NCBI GenBank assembly: GCA_937887565.1
Contig: CALABS010000019.1
Coordinates: forward strand, 1-64,000
DNA length: 64,000 nucleotides
Source of the DNA: an uncultured Rhodospirillaceae bacterium
GTDB taxonomy: Bacteria; Pseudomonadota; Alphaproteobacteria; Rhodospirillales; Magnetospirillaceae
Reading direction: 5' to 3'
Shown here: positions 33,867-42,765 of the stretch, piece after piece
How positions within the stretch are numbered: the first letter of the stretch is position 1
How the letters are laid out: every line of letters begins with the position of its first letter
The notes under the pieces: generated by a model
What the model was told of the DNA's origin: nothing
The model's input: only the letters and a program-made list of their open reading frames with translations
The model's database searches: none
Position numbers and translations under genes: made by a program

Positions 33867-34505
33867 ATGATCGTGGCGCTGCTCAACCAGAAGGGCGGCG
33901 TCGGCAAGACGACGCTCGCCACCCACCTCGCCGCCGAACTGGCGCGCCCAAACCACCGGGTCCTGCTCATCGACGCCGATCCCCAGGGCTCCGCCCTCGA
34001 CTGGTCCGAGCAGCGCGACCGCATGGGCCTGCCCCGGCTGTTCGCCATGACCGGGCTGGCGCGCGAGACGCTGCACCGCGAGGTGCCGGAGCTGGCCCGC
34101 GGCTACCGGCACGTCGTCATCGACGGGCCGCCGCGCGTCACCGGCCTCGTCCGCTCGGCGCTGCTGGCCGCCGACCTCGTGCTCATCCCGGTGCAGCCGA
34201 GCCCCTACGACGCCTGGGCCTCGGCCGAGCTGCTGCGCCTGCTGGACGACGCCCGCGGCTGGAAACCCGGCCTGGAGGCGCGCTTCGTCCTCAACCGCTG
34301 CATCGCCCGCACCCTGCTGCTGCGCGATGCCCGCCGGGAACTCGCCGGCACGCTGCCGTCGGCCTTGGCGACGACGGTGGGGCAGCGCGTCGTCTTCGCC
34401 CGCTGCGCCCGTGCCGGCCGGCTGGCCGCTGAGGAAGCCCCCGGATCGCTGGCCGCCCGCGAGATGATGGCGCTCGCCGCCGAAGTGCTGGGGACGGCGG
34501 GATGA
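33867..34505 (+). CDS. parA: ParA-family partition ATPase
   Basis: 212 aa; ATG 33867. The deviant Walker A is complete: NQKGGVGKTTLATHLA, with both signature Lys residues (K9 and K15). Walker A', B (LLIDADPQGS; HVVIDGPPRV) and a hydrophobic switch are present. The short type Ib/III ParA lacks an N-terminal HTH. It overlaps the ribbon-helix-helix gene by 4 nt (ATGA), the usual parA-parG-like operon. It likely partitions the element when extrachromosomal. Confidence 0.9.
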   Translation: MIVALLNQKGGVGKTTLATHLAAELARPNHRVLLIDADPQGSALDWSEQRDRMGLPRLFAMTGLARETLHREVPELARGYRHVVIDGPPRVTGLVRSALLAADLVLIPVQPSPYDAWASAELLRLLDDARGWKPGLEARFVLNRCIARTLLLRDARRELAGTLPSALATTVGQRVVFARCARAGRLAAEEAPGSLAAREMMALAAEVLGTAG

Positions 34506-34735
34506 GCGGCGGGCGGATCGGCTTCGGGGCGCGTCCCGGCACCCCCGACACCTGGGTGCGCCACGGCGAGGACCCGGCCACCCCCAAGGCGGACCTCTAC
34601 ACCGCGCGGCTCACGGTGGACGTCACGCCCGAACTGCGCGGCCGCATCCGAATCGCCGCCTTCCGCCGGGGCGTGACCATGGCGGTGCTGCTGCGCGAGC
34701 TGCTGGACGGCGCCTTTCCCGAGGAGGGCTCATGA
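34502..34735 (+). CDS. Ribbon-helix-helix protein (partition partner)
   Basis: 77 aa; ATG overlaps the parA stop. The disordered, glycine-rich N-terminus is followed by the RHH fold DLYTARLTVDVTPELRGRIRIAAFRRGVTMAVLLRELLDGAF (about residues 33-74). This matches centromere-binding proteins that pair with short ParA. It overlaps the next ParA-like gene by 4 nt, so all three are translated together. Confidence 0.75.
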   Translation: MSGGRIGFGARPGTPDTWVRHGEDPATPKADLYTARLTVDVTPELRGRIRIAAFRRGVTMAVLLRELLDGAFPEEGS

Positions 34736-35385
34736 TCGTCGCGCTTGTGAACCAGGCCCGCGGCGCCGGGCGGACGACGCTGGCCGTCCATCTGGCGGGC
34801 GAGCTGGCGCTCCAGGGCAAGCGGGTGGCACTGCTCGACACCGACCGGTGCTCCGGCGCCCTGGAATGGGCCGAGTGCCGGCGGCGCAACGAGCTGCCGG
34901 CGCTGTTCGAGACCATCGGCATCGCCAGCCCGGACCTGCGCTGCGGCGTCTGGGGCCTGCACACCCGCTTCGACCACGTGGTCATCGACACCCCGGCGGC
35001 GTCCACCGCGGCCCTGCGCGCGGCGCTGCTGGCGGCGGACACCGTGCTGGTGCCGACGCATTCCGAACGGGCCGCCGTGGGACGCTGCGCCGCCACCATG
35101 CAGCTGGTGGTCGAGGCGCTGGCGGTCGAGCCGGCCATGACGGCGTCGGTGGTCCTGACGCATGCCCCCGCGGGCCTGGAGATCGAGCCGGGCACCGAGA
35201 TGACCGTCTGTGGCCTGCGTCTGCCCGTGGCCGCCGCGGTGGTGGGCGAACGGATGAGCTTCGCCATGAGCCGGGGCACCGGGCTGCTGGTGCAGGAGAT
35301 CGACTTCGTCGGGCCGGCCGAGGTCGATGTCCGGCGGCTGGTCGATGAGGTGTTCGGCCGTGGCCGGACGGGGAAAACGGGCTGA
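34732..35385 (+). CDS. Degenerate ParA-like protein with Lys-to-Arg changes in Walker A
   Basis: 217 aa; ATG overlaps the RHH stop. The overall ParA fold is kept (MIVALVNQARGAGRTTLAVH, VALLDTDRCSGALEWAE, HVVIDTPAASTAALRAALLAADTVLVPTHS). The P-loop reads ARGAGRTT where the first ParA has KGGVGKTT: both Lys residues are Arg, and a Gly is changed. This should weaken ATP hydrolysis. It may act as a regulator or as a non-hydrolysing partner of the first ParA. Second ParA-like genes at this position are common in this ICE type; whether they keep catalytic Lys is not something I can check here. Confidence 0.8.
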   Translation: MIVALVNQARGAGRTTLAVHLAGELALQGKRVALLDTDRCSGALEWAECRRRNELPALFETIGIASPDLRCGVWGLHTRFDHVVIDTPAASTAALRAALLAADTVLVPTHSERAAVGRCAATMQLVVEALAVEPAMTASVVLTHAPAGLEIEPGTEMTVCGLRLPVAAAVVGERMSFAMSRGTGLLVQEIDFVGPAEVDVRRLVDEVFGRGRTGKTG

Positions 35386-35712
35386 ACAGGGCGGGGGCCA
35401 GGGCGGTTCCGGGATCGGGTGTGGCGTGGCGTAGGAACGGCGGCAAAGACAGGCGCCCGGCGGCCACCGGAAAGAATAGGCAACGGCTGTTTGGAAGGTA
35501 AGAAGTACCATTCAGCAAGATAAAAGAGCGTCTGCGCCGTCGTTTCGTCCCGTTCCAGATCAACAGCTTATCTGTATTCCAGAGATGTTCAGGAATGCAG
35601 GCGCATTCAACGCACCGATCCTCTTAACTCATCCGAGATGTTGAGAAAGAGCGACGCGCGGCTCAACGATGATCATGCCGGACTTGCGTCCGGTGATCTG
35701 TGGGGGTGGAGC
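35386..35712 (+). other. Intergenic region before the relaxase, candidate oriT
   Basis: 327 bp without a gene. It contains the perfect hairpin GAATGC-AGGC-GCATTC (35,593-35,608) and the lower-GC stretch 35,500-35,600. Relaxase genes commonly sit beside their oriT, so this is the best place for it in the window. No nic-site consensus is recognised. Confidence 0.35.
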
Positions 35713-36456
35713 ATGGGAAAGCGGTTCGGCCTGTTCGGCGGCATCCTCGACGACGACGGCTTCAAGGCGCGGATGAAGGCGCTCGCCGACCGCGGCCGCC
35801 GCCTCGCTCGCGCCTACACCCGCCGGCCGATGCAGAAGGTCCGCGTCAAGGGCGCGCCGCCGCAGGCCGGCCCCTACGCCCGCCCGGTGATGGTCAAGGT
35901 GCTCTACCACGACCGCGCCCGCGGCGCCTACCCGAACACCGTCTCGGCGCTGGCCAACTACCTCGCCAAGGAGGGGCCGCTGTTCGACCGCGACCGGCTC
36001 GGCATCGACACCGCCGAGATCGTGGACGCCTGGTCGGCCGACCGCCGGGTGTTTCACCTCATCGTCAGCCCGAACGACGGGCACCGCATCGACGACATGG
36101 TCTCCTACGGCCGCGACGTCGTCGCCGCCTGGGAGCGCCGGGTCGGTCCGCTGGAGTGGGTGGCCTCGGTCGAGCGCAAGCCCGACATGGCCCACGCGCA
36201 AGGCAACCAGCACCTGCACATCATGGTGCGCGGCGTCCAGCACGACCGCGACCTCCACCTCGATCCGGACGTCGTCTCGCGCTGGCTGCGCCATGACGCC
36301 GTCGAGGTGACCACCGACCGCCTCGGCTACATGACCGAGCGCGAGCGCCGCGACTTTGAGCGCCAGCTCGTCGAGATGCAGCGGCTGCGCGAACAGCAGC
36401 GTGGCCGCGAGGCCGGGCGCGACGACCTCCACGACCTGGGAGGGCGCGAGCTGTGA
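35713..36456 (+). CDS. VirD2/TraI-type relaxase (short form)
   Basis: 247 aa from ATG 35713, which has GGGGGTGG 3 nt upstream; a longer in-frame start at 35,638 lacks such a site. Motif II-like VFHLIVSPNDGHRIDDM and motif III VERKPDMAHAQGNQHLHIMV (H-x-H of the metal site) match the relaxase family that normally continues into DUF3363. The C-terminal DUF3363 extension is absent, and the protein ends in a charged helix (RERRDFERQLVEMQRLREQQ). The candidate catalytic Tyr of motif I would be in the N-terminal third (Y100 or Y101 region). Stop overlaps the next gene. Confidence 0.75.
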   Translation: MGKRFGLFGGILDDDGFKARMKALADRGRRLARAYTRRPMQKVRVKGAPPQAGPYARPVMVKVLYHDRARGAYPNTVSALANYLAKEGPLFDRDRLGIDTAEIVDAWSADRRVFHLIVSPNDGHRIDDMVSYGRDVVAAWERRVGPLEWVASVERKPDMAHAQGNQHLHIMVRGVQHDRDLHLDPDVVSRWLRHDAVEVTTDRLGYMTERERRDFERQLVEMQRLREQQRGREAGRDDLHDLGGREL

Positions 36457-36812
36457 CGCCGTACCTTCTCCGTTTCGGAACCCTGCTGCTGGTCTGGCTC
36501 GCCGCGGTGTTCGCTATCACCGAGCTGACCGGCTGGCTGTTCGCCTGGCCCCCGGTCTTCGGTGGGCTGCGCATCGGTCCCATCGCCCTGTACGGACCCG
36601 GCCAGTTCTTCGGCTGGCGCGGGCTGCTGGCCCCCGGCCACCGCTGGATCGTCGATGGCGCTGCGGTGGTGTCGGGGCTCTGCGCGCTGGCGCTGGCCAC
36701 CCGCGTCGCCCTCGACCTGCGGGGCACCCGCCGGCCGGAGTTCGGCGCCGGCCGCTGGGCCACGCGCACCGACGTCCGGCGCAGTGGCCTGCTGGGAGGG
36801 GGACGGCGATGA
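36453..36812 (+). CDS. Membrane subunit of the split coupling protein (VirD4 N-terminal region)
   Basis: 119 aa; GTG start overlapping the relaxase stop (GTGA), and its own stop overlaps the next ATG. Two TM helices: YLLRFGTLLLVWLAAVFAIT (about 4-24) and VDGAAVVSGLCALALATRVA (about 67-87). The end, RRPEFGAGRWATRTDVRRSGLL, resembles the segment just before the nucleotide-binding domain in VirD4/TraG. In most systems this is the N-terminal part of one polypeptide; here it is separate. Confidence 0.7.
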   Translation: MTPYLLRFGTLLLVWLAAVFAITELTGWLFAWPPVFGGLRIGPIALYGPGQFFGWRGLLAPGHRWIVDGAAVVSGLCALALATRVALDLRGTRRPEFGAGRWATRTDVRRSGLLGGGRR

Positions 36813-38278
36813 CCGACCGCTCCTCCGTCATCCTCGGCGCCTACGGCCGCGACCTGCTGCACGAACGCACCATGCAGCCGGTCCTCGTCATCGGCCCGAC
36901 CGGCTCGGGCAAGACCACCACCACCGTGCACCCGACGCTGCTCGCGGCCTGGGACGAGAGCGCGGTGGTCTGGGACTTCAAGGGTTCGGTCACCGAGGAC
37001 ACCAGCCGCGCCCGCACCCGCTTCGGCGACGTCATCGTGCTCGACCTCGCCCGGCCTGGCGGCCCCCGCTACAACCCGCTGATGGCGGTGCGGCCGGAAC
37101 CGTACCTCGTTCCCGACTGCCAGCACGCCGCCCGCGTCCTCACCGAGGGCGAGCAGGAGGGGCACTGGCGCAACGCTGCCTTCTCCTATCTGACCGGCGT
37201 CTTCGTCTACCTGCTGACCGCGGCGGCCGACGGCGAGAAGTCGCTGGCCGGCGCCCGCCGGCACATCCTGCTTGGCGACGACGGACTGACGCTGATGCTG
37301 GCCGAGGGCGTCCACCCGACCGCCCAGCGCGCCGCCCAGGAGCTGTGGGACAAGAGCCTGGCGCTGGCTGAGGAGCGCGGTACTGGCGAGGGCGAGGGGA
37401 AGGGACGGCCGGGCGGCGGTTCCGCTCCCCCCGACAAGAGCCTGCACTATCGCAAGTCGGTCTACGTCACCGCGTCGGTGCTGCTCGCCGAGTTCGAGGA
37501 CTCCGTCCTGGAGGAGCAGACCGCCGCCAGCGACTTCTCCATCGCCGACCTCGTGGCGGGCGAGCGGCCGGTGACGCTCTACATCGTCGCCCGTCCGCTC
37601 GACGCCCGGCGGCTTCGTCGGGTGTTCAAGCTGATCCTGACGCAGATGGTGGACTTCCTCACCATCGACCGCGCTCTGGCCGACGACGGCCGGGCGCGGC
37701 GCTGGCGGCTGCTGGTGGTGCTCGACGAGTTCCTGCAGTTCCACCTGCGCGAGGCGGCGGAGTGGATCAAGTACGTCCGCGAGTACGGCATCCGCCTGCT
37801 GCTGCTGGCCCAGAGCCTGTGGGAGGTCGAGGAGGAGTACGGCCGCGGCCTCACCGCCAACTGCCGGCTGGTGGTCTTCCGCCCCAACTCGTCCGACGAG
37901 GCCGAGCGGATCAGCCGGATGGTCGGCGAGGCCATCGAGGAGGTGCCGACGCGCTCGACCTCCAAGGGGCTGCTCGACCTCTTCCCCACCGTCAGCCGCG
38001 GCGTGCGGGTGGACCGCCGGCCGGTCATGCCGATGCACGCGGCGCTGGAGATGGGCGGGGACGACCTGATCGTCTTCGGCTACGGCAAGCCGATCCGCGC
38101 CACCCGCCTGCACCCCTACGCCGATCCGCGCTGGCGCCCGCTCTACGGCCGCGCCGCGGCGGCCTGGACTCCCAACCCGGACGCCAATCGCTGGTTCGGC
38201 ACCGCCAACCCAGCCCCCGAGGGCGATGCACCCGCGGCACCCCGGCGTCCCGGCAAACCCCCGAGGCTCTGGACATGA
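36809..38278 (+). CDS. traG: Coupling protein VirD4/TraG, ATPase domain
   Basis: 489 aa; ATG 36809. Walker A PVLVIGPTGSGKTTTTVHPT (about residues 24-43), VVWDFKGSVTED, and Walker B LLVVLDEFLQF (about 305-315); the all-alpha region and C-terminal VFGYGKPIRATR. A glycine-rich insertion lies at about 190-205. It recruits the relaxosome to the secretion channel. No TM segment is seen here; the membrane anchor is the preceding gene. Stop overlaps the next ATG by 4 nt. Confidence 0.9.
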   Translation: MTDRSSVILGAYGRDLLHERTMQPVLVIGPTGSGKTTTTVHPTLLAAWDESAVVWDFKGSVTEDTSRARTRFGDVIVLDLARPGGPRYNPLMAVRPEPYLVPDCQHAARVLTEGEQEGHWRNAAFSYLTGVFVYLLTAAADGEKSLAGARRHILLGDDGLTLMLAEGVHPTAQRAAQELWDKSLALAEERGTGEGEGKGRPGGGSAPPDKSLHYRKSVYVTASVLLAEFEDSVLEEQTAASDFSIADLVAGERPVTLYIVARPLDARRLRRVFKLILTQMVDFLTIDRALADDGRARRWRLLVVLDEFLQFHLREAAEWIKYVREYGIRLLLLAQSLWEVEEEYGRGLTANCRLVVFRPNSSDEAERISRMVGEAIEEVPTRSTSKGLLDLFPTVSRGVRVDRRPVMPMHAALEMGGDDLIVFGYGKPIRATRLHPYADPRWRPLYGRAAAAWTPNPDANRWFGTANPAPEGDAPAAPRRPGKPPRLWT

Positions 38279-38646
38279 CGGACACCCCCGACACCACCGC
38301 CACCCGCCCGGTCTCCGCCCGCGTGCCGACGCTGCTGGCCGACCAGCTCGCCCTGGTCCAGACCCGCCAGGGGCTGCGCACGCTCAGCGACGCGGTGATC
38401 CACGTGCTCGACAAAGGCCTCGACGCCATCGCCAACGAGCGGGCGAAGACTGAACGGCTGGAGGCCACCGTCGCCCGCATCGACGACCTGCTGATCACCG
38501 TGGTCGCGGTGCTCAACCTCGTGCACGACCTCGACCCGGCAGACGTGGCTGCGACCAAGGCGGCGATCCTGGAACAGCTCGGCCATCCCCGCCGCACGGT
38601 GCCCAGCGTGCGCGACGGCTTCCACCCGAAGGAGGCCGACGCATGA
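38275..38646 (+). CDS. Ribbon-helix-helix protein between traG and trbB
   Basis: 123 aa; ATG overlaps traG stop. VSARVPTLLADQLALVQTRQGLRTLSDAVIHVLDKGLDA (about 12-50) is RHH/CopG-like. The remainder is a helical coiled-coil region (ERAKTERLEATVARIDDLLI). Proteins at this position in Trb-type ICEs are generally annotated as CopG-like; they may act in the relaxosome. Stop overlaps trbB. Confidence 0.7.
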   Translation: MTDTPDTTATRPVSARVPTLLADQLALVQTRQGLRTLSDAVIHVLDKGLDAIANERAKTERLEATVARIDDLLITVVAVLNLVHDLDPADVAATKAAILEQLGHPRRTVPSVRDGFHPKEADA

Positions 38647-39680
38647 CCGAGCTGGTGGTGATTGACGAGCCGGCACGGCGCGAGATGCTGCTGCTGGCCC
38701 TGCGCCGGCTGATGGACGGGCTGTTCGGCGACCTGCTGTCCCGCGAGGACGTCGCCAACGTCCTGGTGCTGCCGCCCCTGCGCGGGCAGGGGGCCTGCCG
38801 GGTGCTGGTCAAGAACGGCCCCTCGCCGGAGTTCGTCCGCGAGGCCGATCCCGATCAGGTGCGCCGCTTCCTCGCCTACGTCGCCGGCTTCCAGCGCAAG
38901 GAGCTGCGCCGCGACCGCCCGACCCTCGACGTCACCCTGCCGGAGACCGGCGAGCGCATCCACGCCGACATCGAGCCGGTCACCACCGGCCCGGCCTGCT
39001 CGATCCGCAAGCCCTACCGCGGCCGCATCACCCTCGACGACTGGGTGCTGTCCGGCGCCGCGACAACACTCCAGGCGCGGCTGATCCGCCGGCTGATCGC
39101 CGGGCGCCGCACCGTGGTGATCGCCGGCGACGTCGACACCGGCAAGACCACGCTGCTGCGCGCCTGCCTGGAGGAACCGGCCTTCCGGGACGGCCTGCCG
39201 GCGGTGTTGCAGGACCCCTACGAGTTCGAGCCGCCGTGCCCGCACGCCTACGCCATGGTCGCCGACCCCTGGGCCGACCCGCCGGTCACCCTGGAGACGC
39301 TGGTCGCCAACGCGCTGCGCGTGCCGATGACGCATCTGGTGCTGGGCGAGGTACGCCGGGCCGAGGCTAGGGCGATGGTGGTCGGCTGGACCACCGGGCA
39401 TCCGGGGCTGTGCACCGTGCACGCCGGCTCGGCCTGGGACGCGCTCGACCGCATCGCCCAGATGGTCGGCCTCGGCGGCGTCGCCATGGACGCCTTGCAG
39501 ATGCGCTGGATCGCCAAGGCGGTGCACGCGGTGGTGCACCTCGCCCGGGACGGTGCGGGCAAGCGCTTCGTCAACGAGATCGTCCGGGTCGAGCGCTTCG
39601 ACCCGGACCACGGGTTCGTCCTCCGCCCGCTGGGGGCGGGGGCGCTTGACGGTGGAGGTGAGCATGCGGAGCAACGGTAA
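38643..39680 (+). CDS. trbB: TrbB, VirB11-type ATPase
   Basis: 345 aa; ATG 38643. The N-terminal domain begins with ELVVIDEPARREMLLLALRR. Walker A is VVIAGDVDTGKTTLLRACLE (GDVDTGKT; usually GxTGSGKT, so Asp/Val are unusual). The Asp box, LVLGEVRRAEARAMVVGWTT (Walker B) and GHPGLCTVHAG (His box) follow. It powers the pilus/secretion channel. First gene of trbBCDEJKLFGI. Confidence 0.9.
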   Translation: MTELVVIDEPARREMLLLALRRLMDGLFGDLLSREDVANVLVLPPLRGQGACRVLVKNGPSPEFVREADPDQVRRFLAYVAGFQRKELRRDRPTLDVTLPETGERIHADIEPVTTGPACSIRKPYRGRITLDDWVLSGAATTLQARLIRRLIAGRRTVVIAGDVDTGKTTLLRACLEEPAFRDGLPAVLQDPYEFEPPCPHAYAMVADPWADPPVTLETLVANALRVPMTHLVLGEVRRAEARAMVVGWTTGHPGLCTVHAGSAWDALDRIAQMVGLGGVAMDALQMRWIAKAVHAVVHLARDGAGKRFVNEIVRVERFDPDHGFVLRPLGAGALDGGGEHAEQR

Positions 39681-39954
39681 CGCGCGCCGGGGATTGGCCC
39701 TGGCGCTGGTGCTGGCGTGGACGGCGCTGCCGGCGCACGCCCAGGTGATTGCCAATCTGGGCGCGGAACTGCTGTCCTGGCAGGCGGTGTTCGACACCAA
39801 CTTCGTGCCGATCGCCGTCACCGCCGGGCTGCTGCTGGCGCTGGTCGCGGCGATGTTCTCCCGCATCGCCGGGGTGGTGGTGTTCGTCTTCACCGTGGCC
39901 GGGGCTGCCGCCTACGGCGCGCGCGACGCCATCATCGCGCTGGCGGGGGGCTGA
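39664..39954 (+). CDS. trbC: TrbC, VirB2-type pilin
   Basis: 96 aa; ATG 39664 overlaps trbB by 17 nt. A signal peptide is visible (LALALVLAWTALPAHA, cleavage after AHA, about residue 25). Two TM helices follow (VPIAVTAGLLLALVAAMFSR, VVVFVFTVAGAAAYGARDAI). The size and topology match TrbC, the cyclic major pilin subunit. Confidence 0.85.
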   Translation: MRSNGNARRGLALALVLAWTALPAHAQVIANLGAELLSWQAVFDTNFVPIAVTAGLLLALVAAMFSRIAGVVVFVFTVAGAAAYGARDAIIALAGG

Positions 39955-39957
39955 GTC

Positions 39958-40290
39958 GTGGAGACCCCGCTGCCGCCGCCGTCCGTTCCCGACGGCTGGG
40001 AGAAGCCGGTGCGCCGCACCTCGGTGCGGCCGACCAAGATGCCGCTCGGCGTGCCCATGGAGCTGCTGGCCATCGCCGTCTGGCTGGCCGCGGAGCTGTG
40101 GCTGGCGCTGGGCGCCATCCCCCAGGCGGTGGCGGGGTTCCTGCTCGTCTTCCTGACGGCGCGGTACCTGACGCGCCGCGATCCCTGGTGGCTGGAGATC
40201 GTCCGCCAGAACGCCTCGGCCTGGCTGCTGCGGGCGCTGCGCACCCGCGGCCGCTCGCTGTCCCTGTCCTCCTACCGCGCCCCGAGGTGA
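39958..40290 (+). CDS. trbD: TrbD, VirB3-like inner-membrane protein
   Basis: 110 aa; GTG 39958 (4 nt after trbC). PDGWEKPVRRTSVRPTKMPL, then two closely spaced TM helices (LGVPMELLAIAVWLAAELWL, GAIPQAVAGFLLVFLTARYL), then the family end RDPWWLEIVRQNA. Assembles with TrbE. Confidence 0.85.
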   Translation: METPLPPPSVPDGWEKPVRRTSVRPTKMPLGVPMELLAIAVWLAAELWLALGAIPQAVAGFLLVFLTARYLTRRDPWWLEIVRQNASAWLLRALRTRGRSLSLSSYRAPR

Positions 40291-40293
40291 GGC

Positions 40294-42765
40294 ATGCTCG
40301 ACCTGACCGCCTTCGATGACGGCTTCGATTCCCTGTCGCGGCACCTGCCGTGGGACTGCTTCGTCTGGCCCGGCGTGGTGCTGTTGGAGGAGGACGGCGC
40401 GCTGATGGCCGTGGTCGAGTACGGCGGGCGCGACCAGGACGGCCAGGACCCGGCCGAGCGGATGCAGACGGCGCTGGCCGCCGGCAACGTCCTCTTCCCC
40501 TTCACCGGCGGCTGGACCTTCCATTTCGAGATGCAGCGCCGGACCGTTGCCGGCTATCCCCGCAGCACGGGCACACACCCGGTCTCCGAACTGATCGACC
40601 GGGAGCGGCGTGACCGCCTCGACGACGCCGGCCGGCAGCTCCGCACCCGCACCATCGTGGCGATCACCTACACGCCGTCCCGGCCCACCACCCGCACCGT
40701 GGCGTCCTGGTTCACCCGCAACCCGCCGGAGCGCGCCAAGCCGGACGTCATGCGCGACCACGTCGAGCCGTTTCGCCAGCTCGTGCTCCAGTTCGCCTCC
40801 CTGCTCGGCCGCGCCGTCGGCTGGGCGCGCATGCTGGACGACGACGGCGTGCAGACCCTGCTGCACAACTGCGTCTCGCCGCTGTACCAGGGCCACGTCA
40901 TCGCCCCCGACATTCCCGGCTTCCCGATCAAGGCCAACCTCGTGGATGTCGGCTTCAAGCCCGGCTCGTTCCCGGCCTGGAGCAACGGCGGGACCGAATG
41001 GCCGGTCCGGATGATCAGCATCGGCGGCTATCCCAAGGTCAGCCACCCCGGCCTGCTCAACGTGCTGGACAAGCTGCCGTTCGAGTTCCGCTGGTCGGTG
41101 CGCTTCGAGGCGATGGACCACGTCCAGGCGCGCGGCGTCTTCGCCGCTCTGTGGCGCAAGCACGACGACACCTCCTACGACTGGCGCTCGGTGCTGCTGC
41201 GCGCGGTCGGCGGCTACGCCGCCCTGCGCCACGACCCGGTCGGCGTCATGGAGGCGCTGGAGGCCGAGGCCGCCCGGCTGGAGGCCGAGCAGGCCGGCAC
41301 CAGCTCCGGCTGGATGACGCCGACTGCCGTGCTGTGGGGCCGTTCGGTGGAAGAGGTGGAGGAGCGCCGCGACGAGCTGGTCAAGGCGCTGCGCACGCTG
41401 GGCTTTACCGTCATCGAGGAGACCTGGGGGGCCGAGCGGGCGTGGTACGGCACGCTGCCCGGCCACGTGCGCCCGAACCCGCGCAAGGTGCCGCTGACCC
41501 AGGTCCAGCTCGCCGACTTCCTCATCCTGTCGTCGGCCTGGGGCGGGCCGGAGCGCAACCCGCACCTCAAATGCGATCCGCTGATGCAGTTGGAGGCCGA
41601 GGGTGGCACGCCGCTCATGCTCGATATCCACCAGGGCCAGGACGGGGCGGCGCTGGTGATCGGCCCGCCGCGCACCGGCAAGTCCACCGTGCTGGCCTTC
41701 ATGGGCCACCAGTTCCTCGCTCGGGTGCCGAATGGGCGCGTGGTGTGGATCGACGTCGATGCCACCGAGAGCACGTCGCTGGTGGCGACCTGGACGGCCG
41801 GCGGCGAGTTCCTGTCCATGGGTTCCGGCGACGGCGCGCTCGGCGACCTTGCCTTGCAGCCGCTGGCCGACGTCGCCACCCCGAACGGCTTCGCCTGGGG
41901 CCACGGCTTCGTCATGGACCTGCTGCGCCTTCAGGGCGTGCTGGCGCCAGGCAACCTGTCGGCCGCCGAGGCCGGCGACGCGGTGGACGCGGCTCTGCAC
42001 CTGCTGGCGGTCTCGCCGCCGTCCGAACGCACGCTGTCGCACCTCGCCCATCTGGTGCAGGACAACATCATCCGCATCGCGCTGGAGCCCTACTGCCGCG
42101 GCGGTCCCTATGGCGATCTCGTCGATGCGGCGGAGGACCGCTTCCTCGGCTCCGCCTGGACCACGGTGGACATCGGCGCGCTGATCGACCGCGGCCCCGG
42201 CGCCGCCCCGGTGATCAAGGCGCTGTTCCGCCGCTTCTACCGGCTGTTCGAGGACGGCCGGCCGACCCTGTTCCTGGTGGACGAGGCGTTCAAGGCGCTG
42301 AAGCACCAGCCGGCCGATCTGGACGAGCTGCGCCGGCGCGGGCCGAAGAAGAACGTCGCCCTGGTGCTGGCCACCCACCAGCTCGACGACATCGAGGGCT
42401 CGGCCATCGCGGCGATGCTGAAGACCATCCAGGTCCTGGTGCTGCTCGCCGACCCCAACGCCGCCAAGCGCGCCCTCCTGCGCGACTGGGGGCTGAACGC
42501 CACCCAGGCCGGCCAAGTCGCCCGCGCCATGCCGCGCCGCGACCTCTTCTTCAAGACTCCCGAGGGCAGCCGGCTCGGCCAGCTCTCCCTCGATCCCGCT
42601 GCCCTGGCGGTCTGCGGCTGCGGCGGGGCCGCCCACAAGCGCCGGGCCTTCGAGCTGAGGGCTGACGTCGGGCCGCAGCGCTTCGCCGTGGAATGGCTGC
42701 GCCGCAACGGCCTGAAGGACGCCGCCGACACCCTGGAGACGACCCATGAAGGAGGACCATCATGA
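40294..42765 (+). CDS. trbE: TrbE, VirB4-type ATPase
   Basis: 823 aa; ATG 40294 with GAGGTGAGGC upstream. The N-terminal CagE/VirB4 domain is about residues 1-420. Walker A is LVIGPPRTGKSTVLAFMGHQ (about 455-474); Walker B is TLFLVDEAFKALKHQ (about 652-662). Full length for the family. Energises pilus biogenesis with TrbB. Stop overlaps trbJ start (ATGA). Confidence 0.92.
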   Translation: MLDLTAFDDGFDSLSRHLPWDCFVWPGVVLLEEDGALMAVVEYGGRDQDGQDPAERMQTALAAGNVLFPFTGGWTFHFEMQRRTVAGYPRSTGTHPVSELIDRERRDRLDDAGRQLRTRTIVAITYTPSRPTTRTVASWFTRNPPERAKPDVMRDHVEPFRQLVLQFASLLGRAVGWARMLDDDGVQTLLHNCVSPLYQGHVIAPDIPGFPIKANLVDVGFKPGSFPAWSNGGTEWPVRMISIGGYPKVSHPGLLNVLDKLPFEFRWSVRFEAMDHVQARGVFAALWRKHDDTSYDWRSVLLRAVGGYAALRHDPVGVMEALEAEAARLEAEQAGTSSGWMTPTAVLWGRSVEEVEERRDELVKALRTLGFTVIEETWGAERAWYGTLPGHVRPNPRKVPLTQVQLADFLILSSAWGGPERNPHLKCDPLMQLEAEGGTPLMLDIHQGQDGAALVIGPPRTGKSTVLAFMGHQFLARVPNGRVVWIDVDATESTSLVATWTAGGEFLSMGSGDGALGDLALQPLADVATPNGFAWGHGFVMDLLRLQGVLAPGNLSAAEAGDAVDAALHLLAVSPPSERTLSHLAHLVQDNIIRIALEPYCRGGPYGDLVDAAEDRFLGSAWTTVDIGALIDRGPGAAPVIKALFRRFYRLFEDGRPTLFLVDEAFKALKHQPADLDELRRRGPKKNVALVLATHQLDDIEGSAIAAMLKTIQVLVLLADPNAAKRALLRDWGLNATQAGQVARAMPRRDLFFKTPEGSRLGQLSLDPAALAVCGCGGAAHKRRAFELRADVGPQRFAVEWLRRNGLKDAADTLETTHEGGPS

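Noticed and set aside
36221..38113. 630-aa minus-strand frame over traG
   Set aside because: Antisense shadow of the coupling protein genes.
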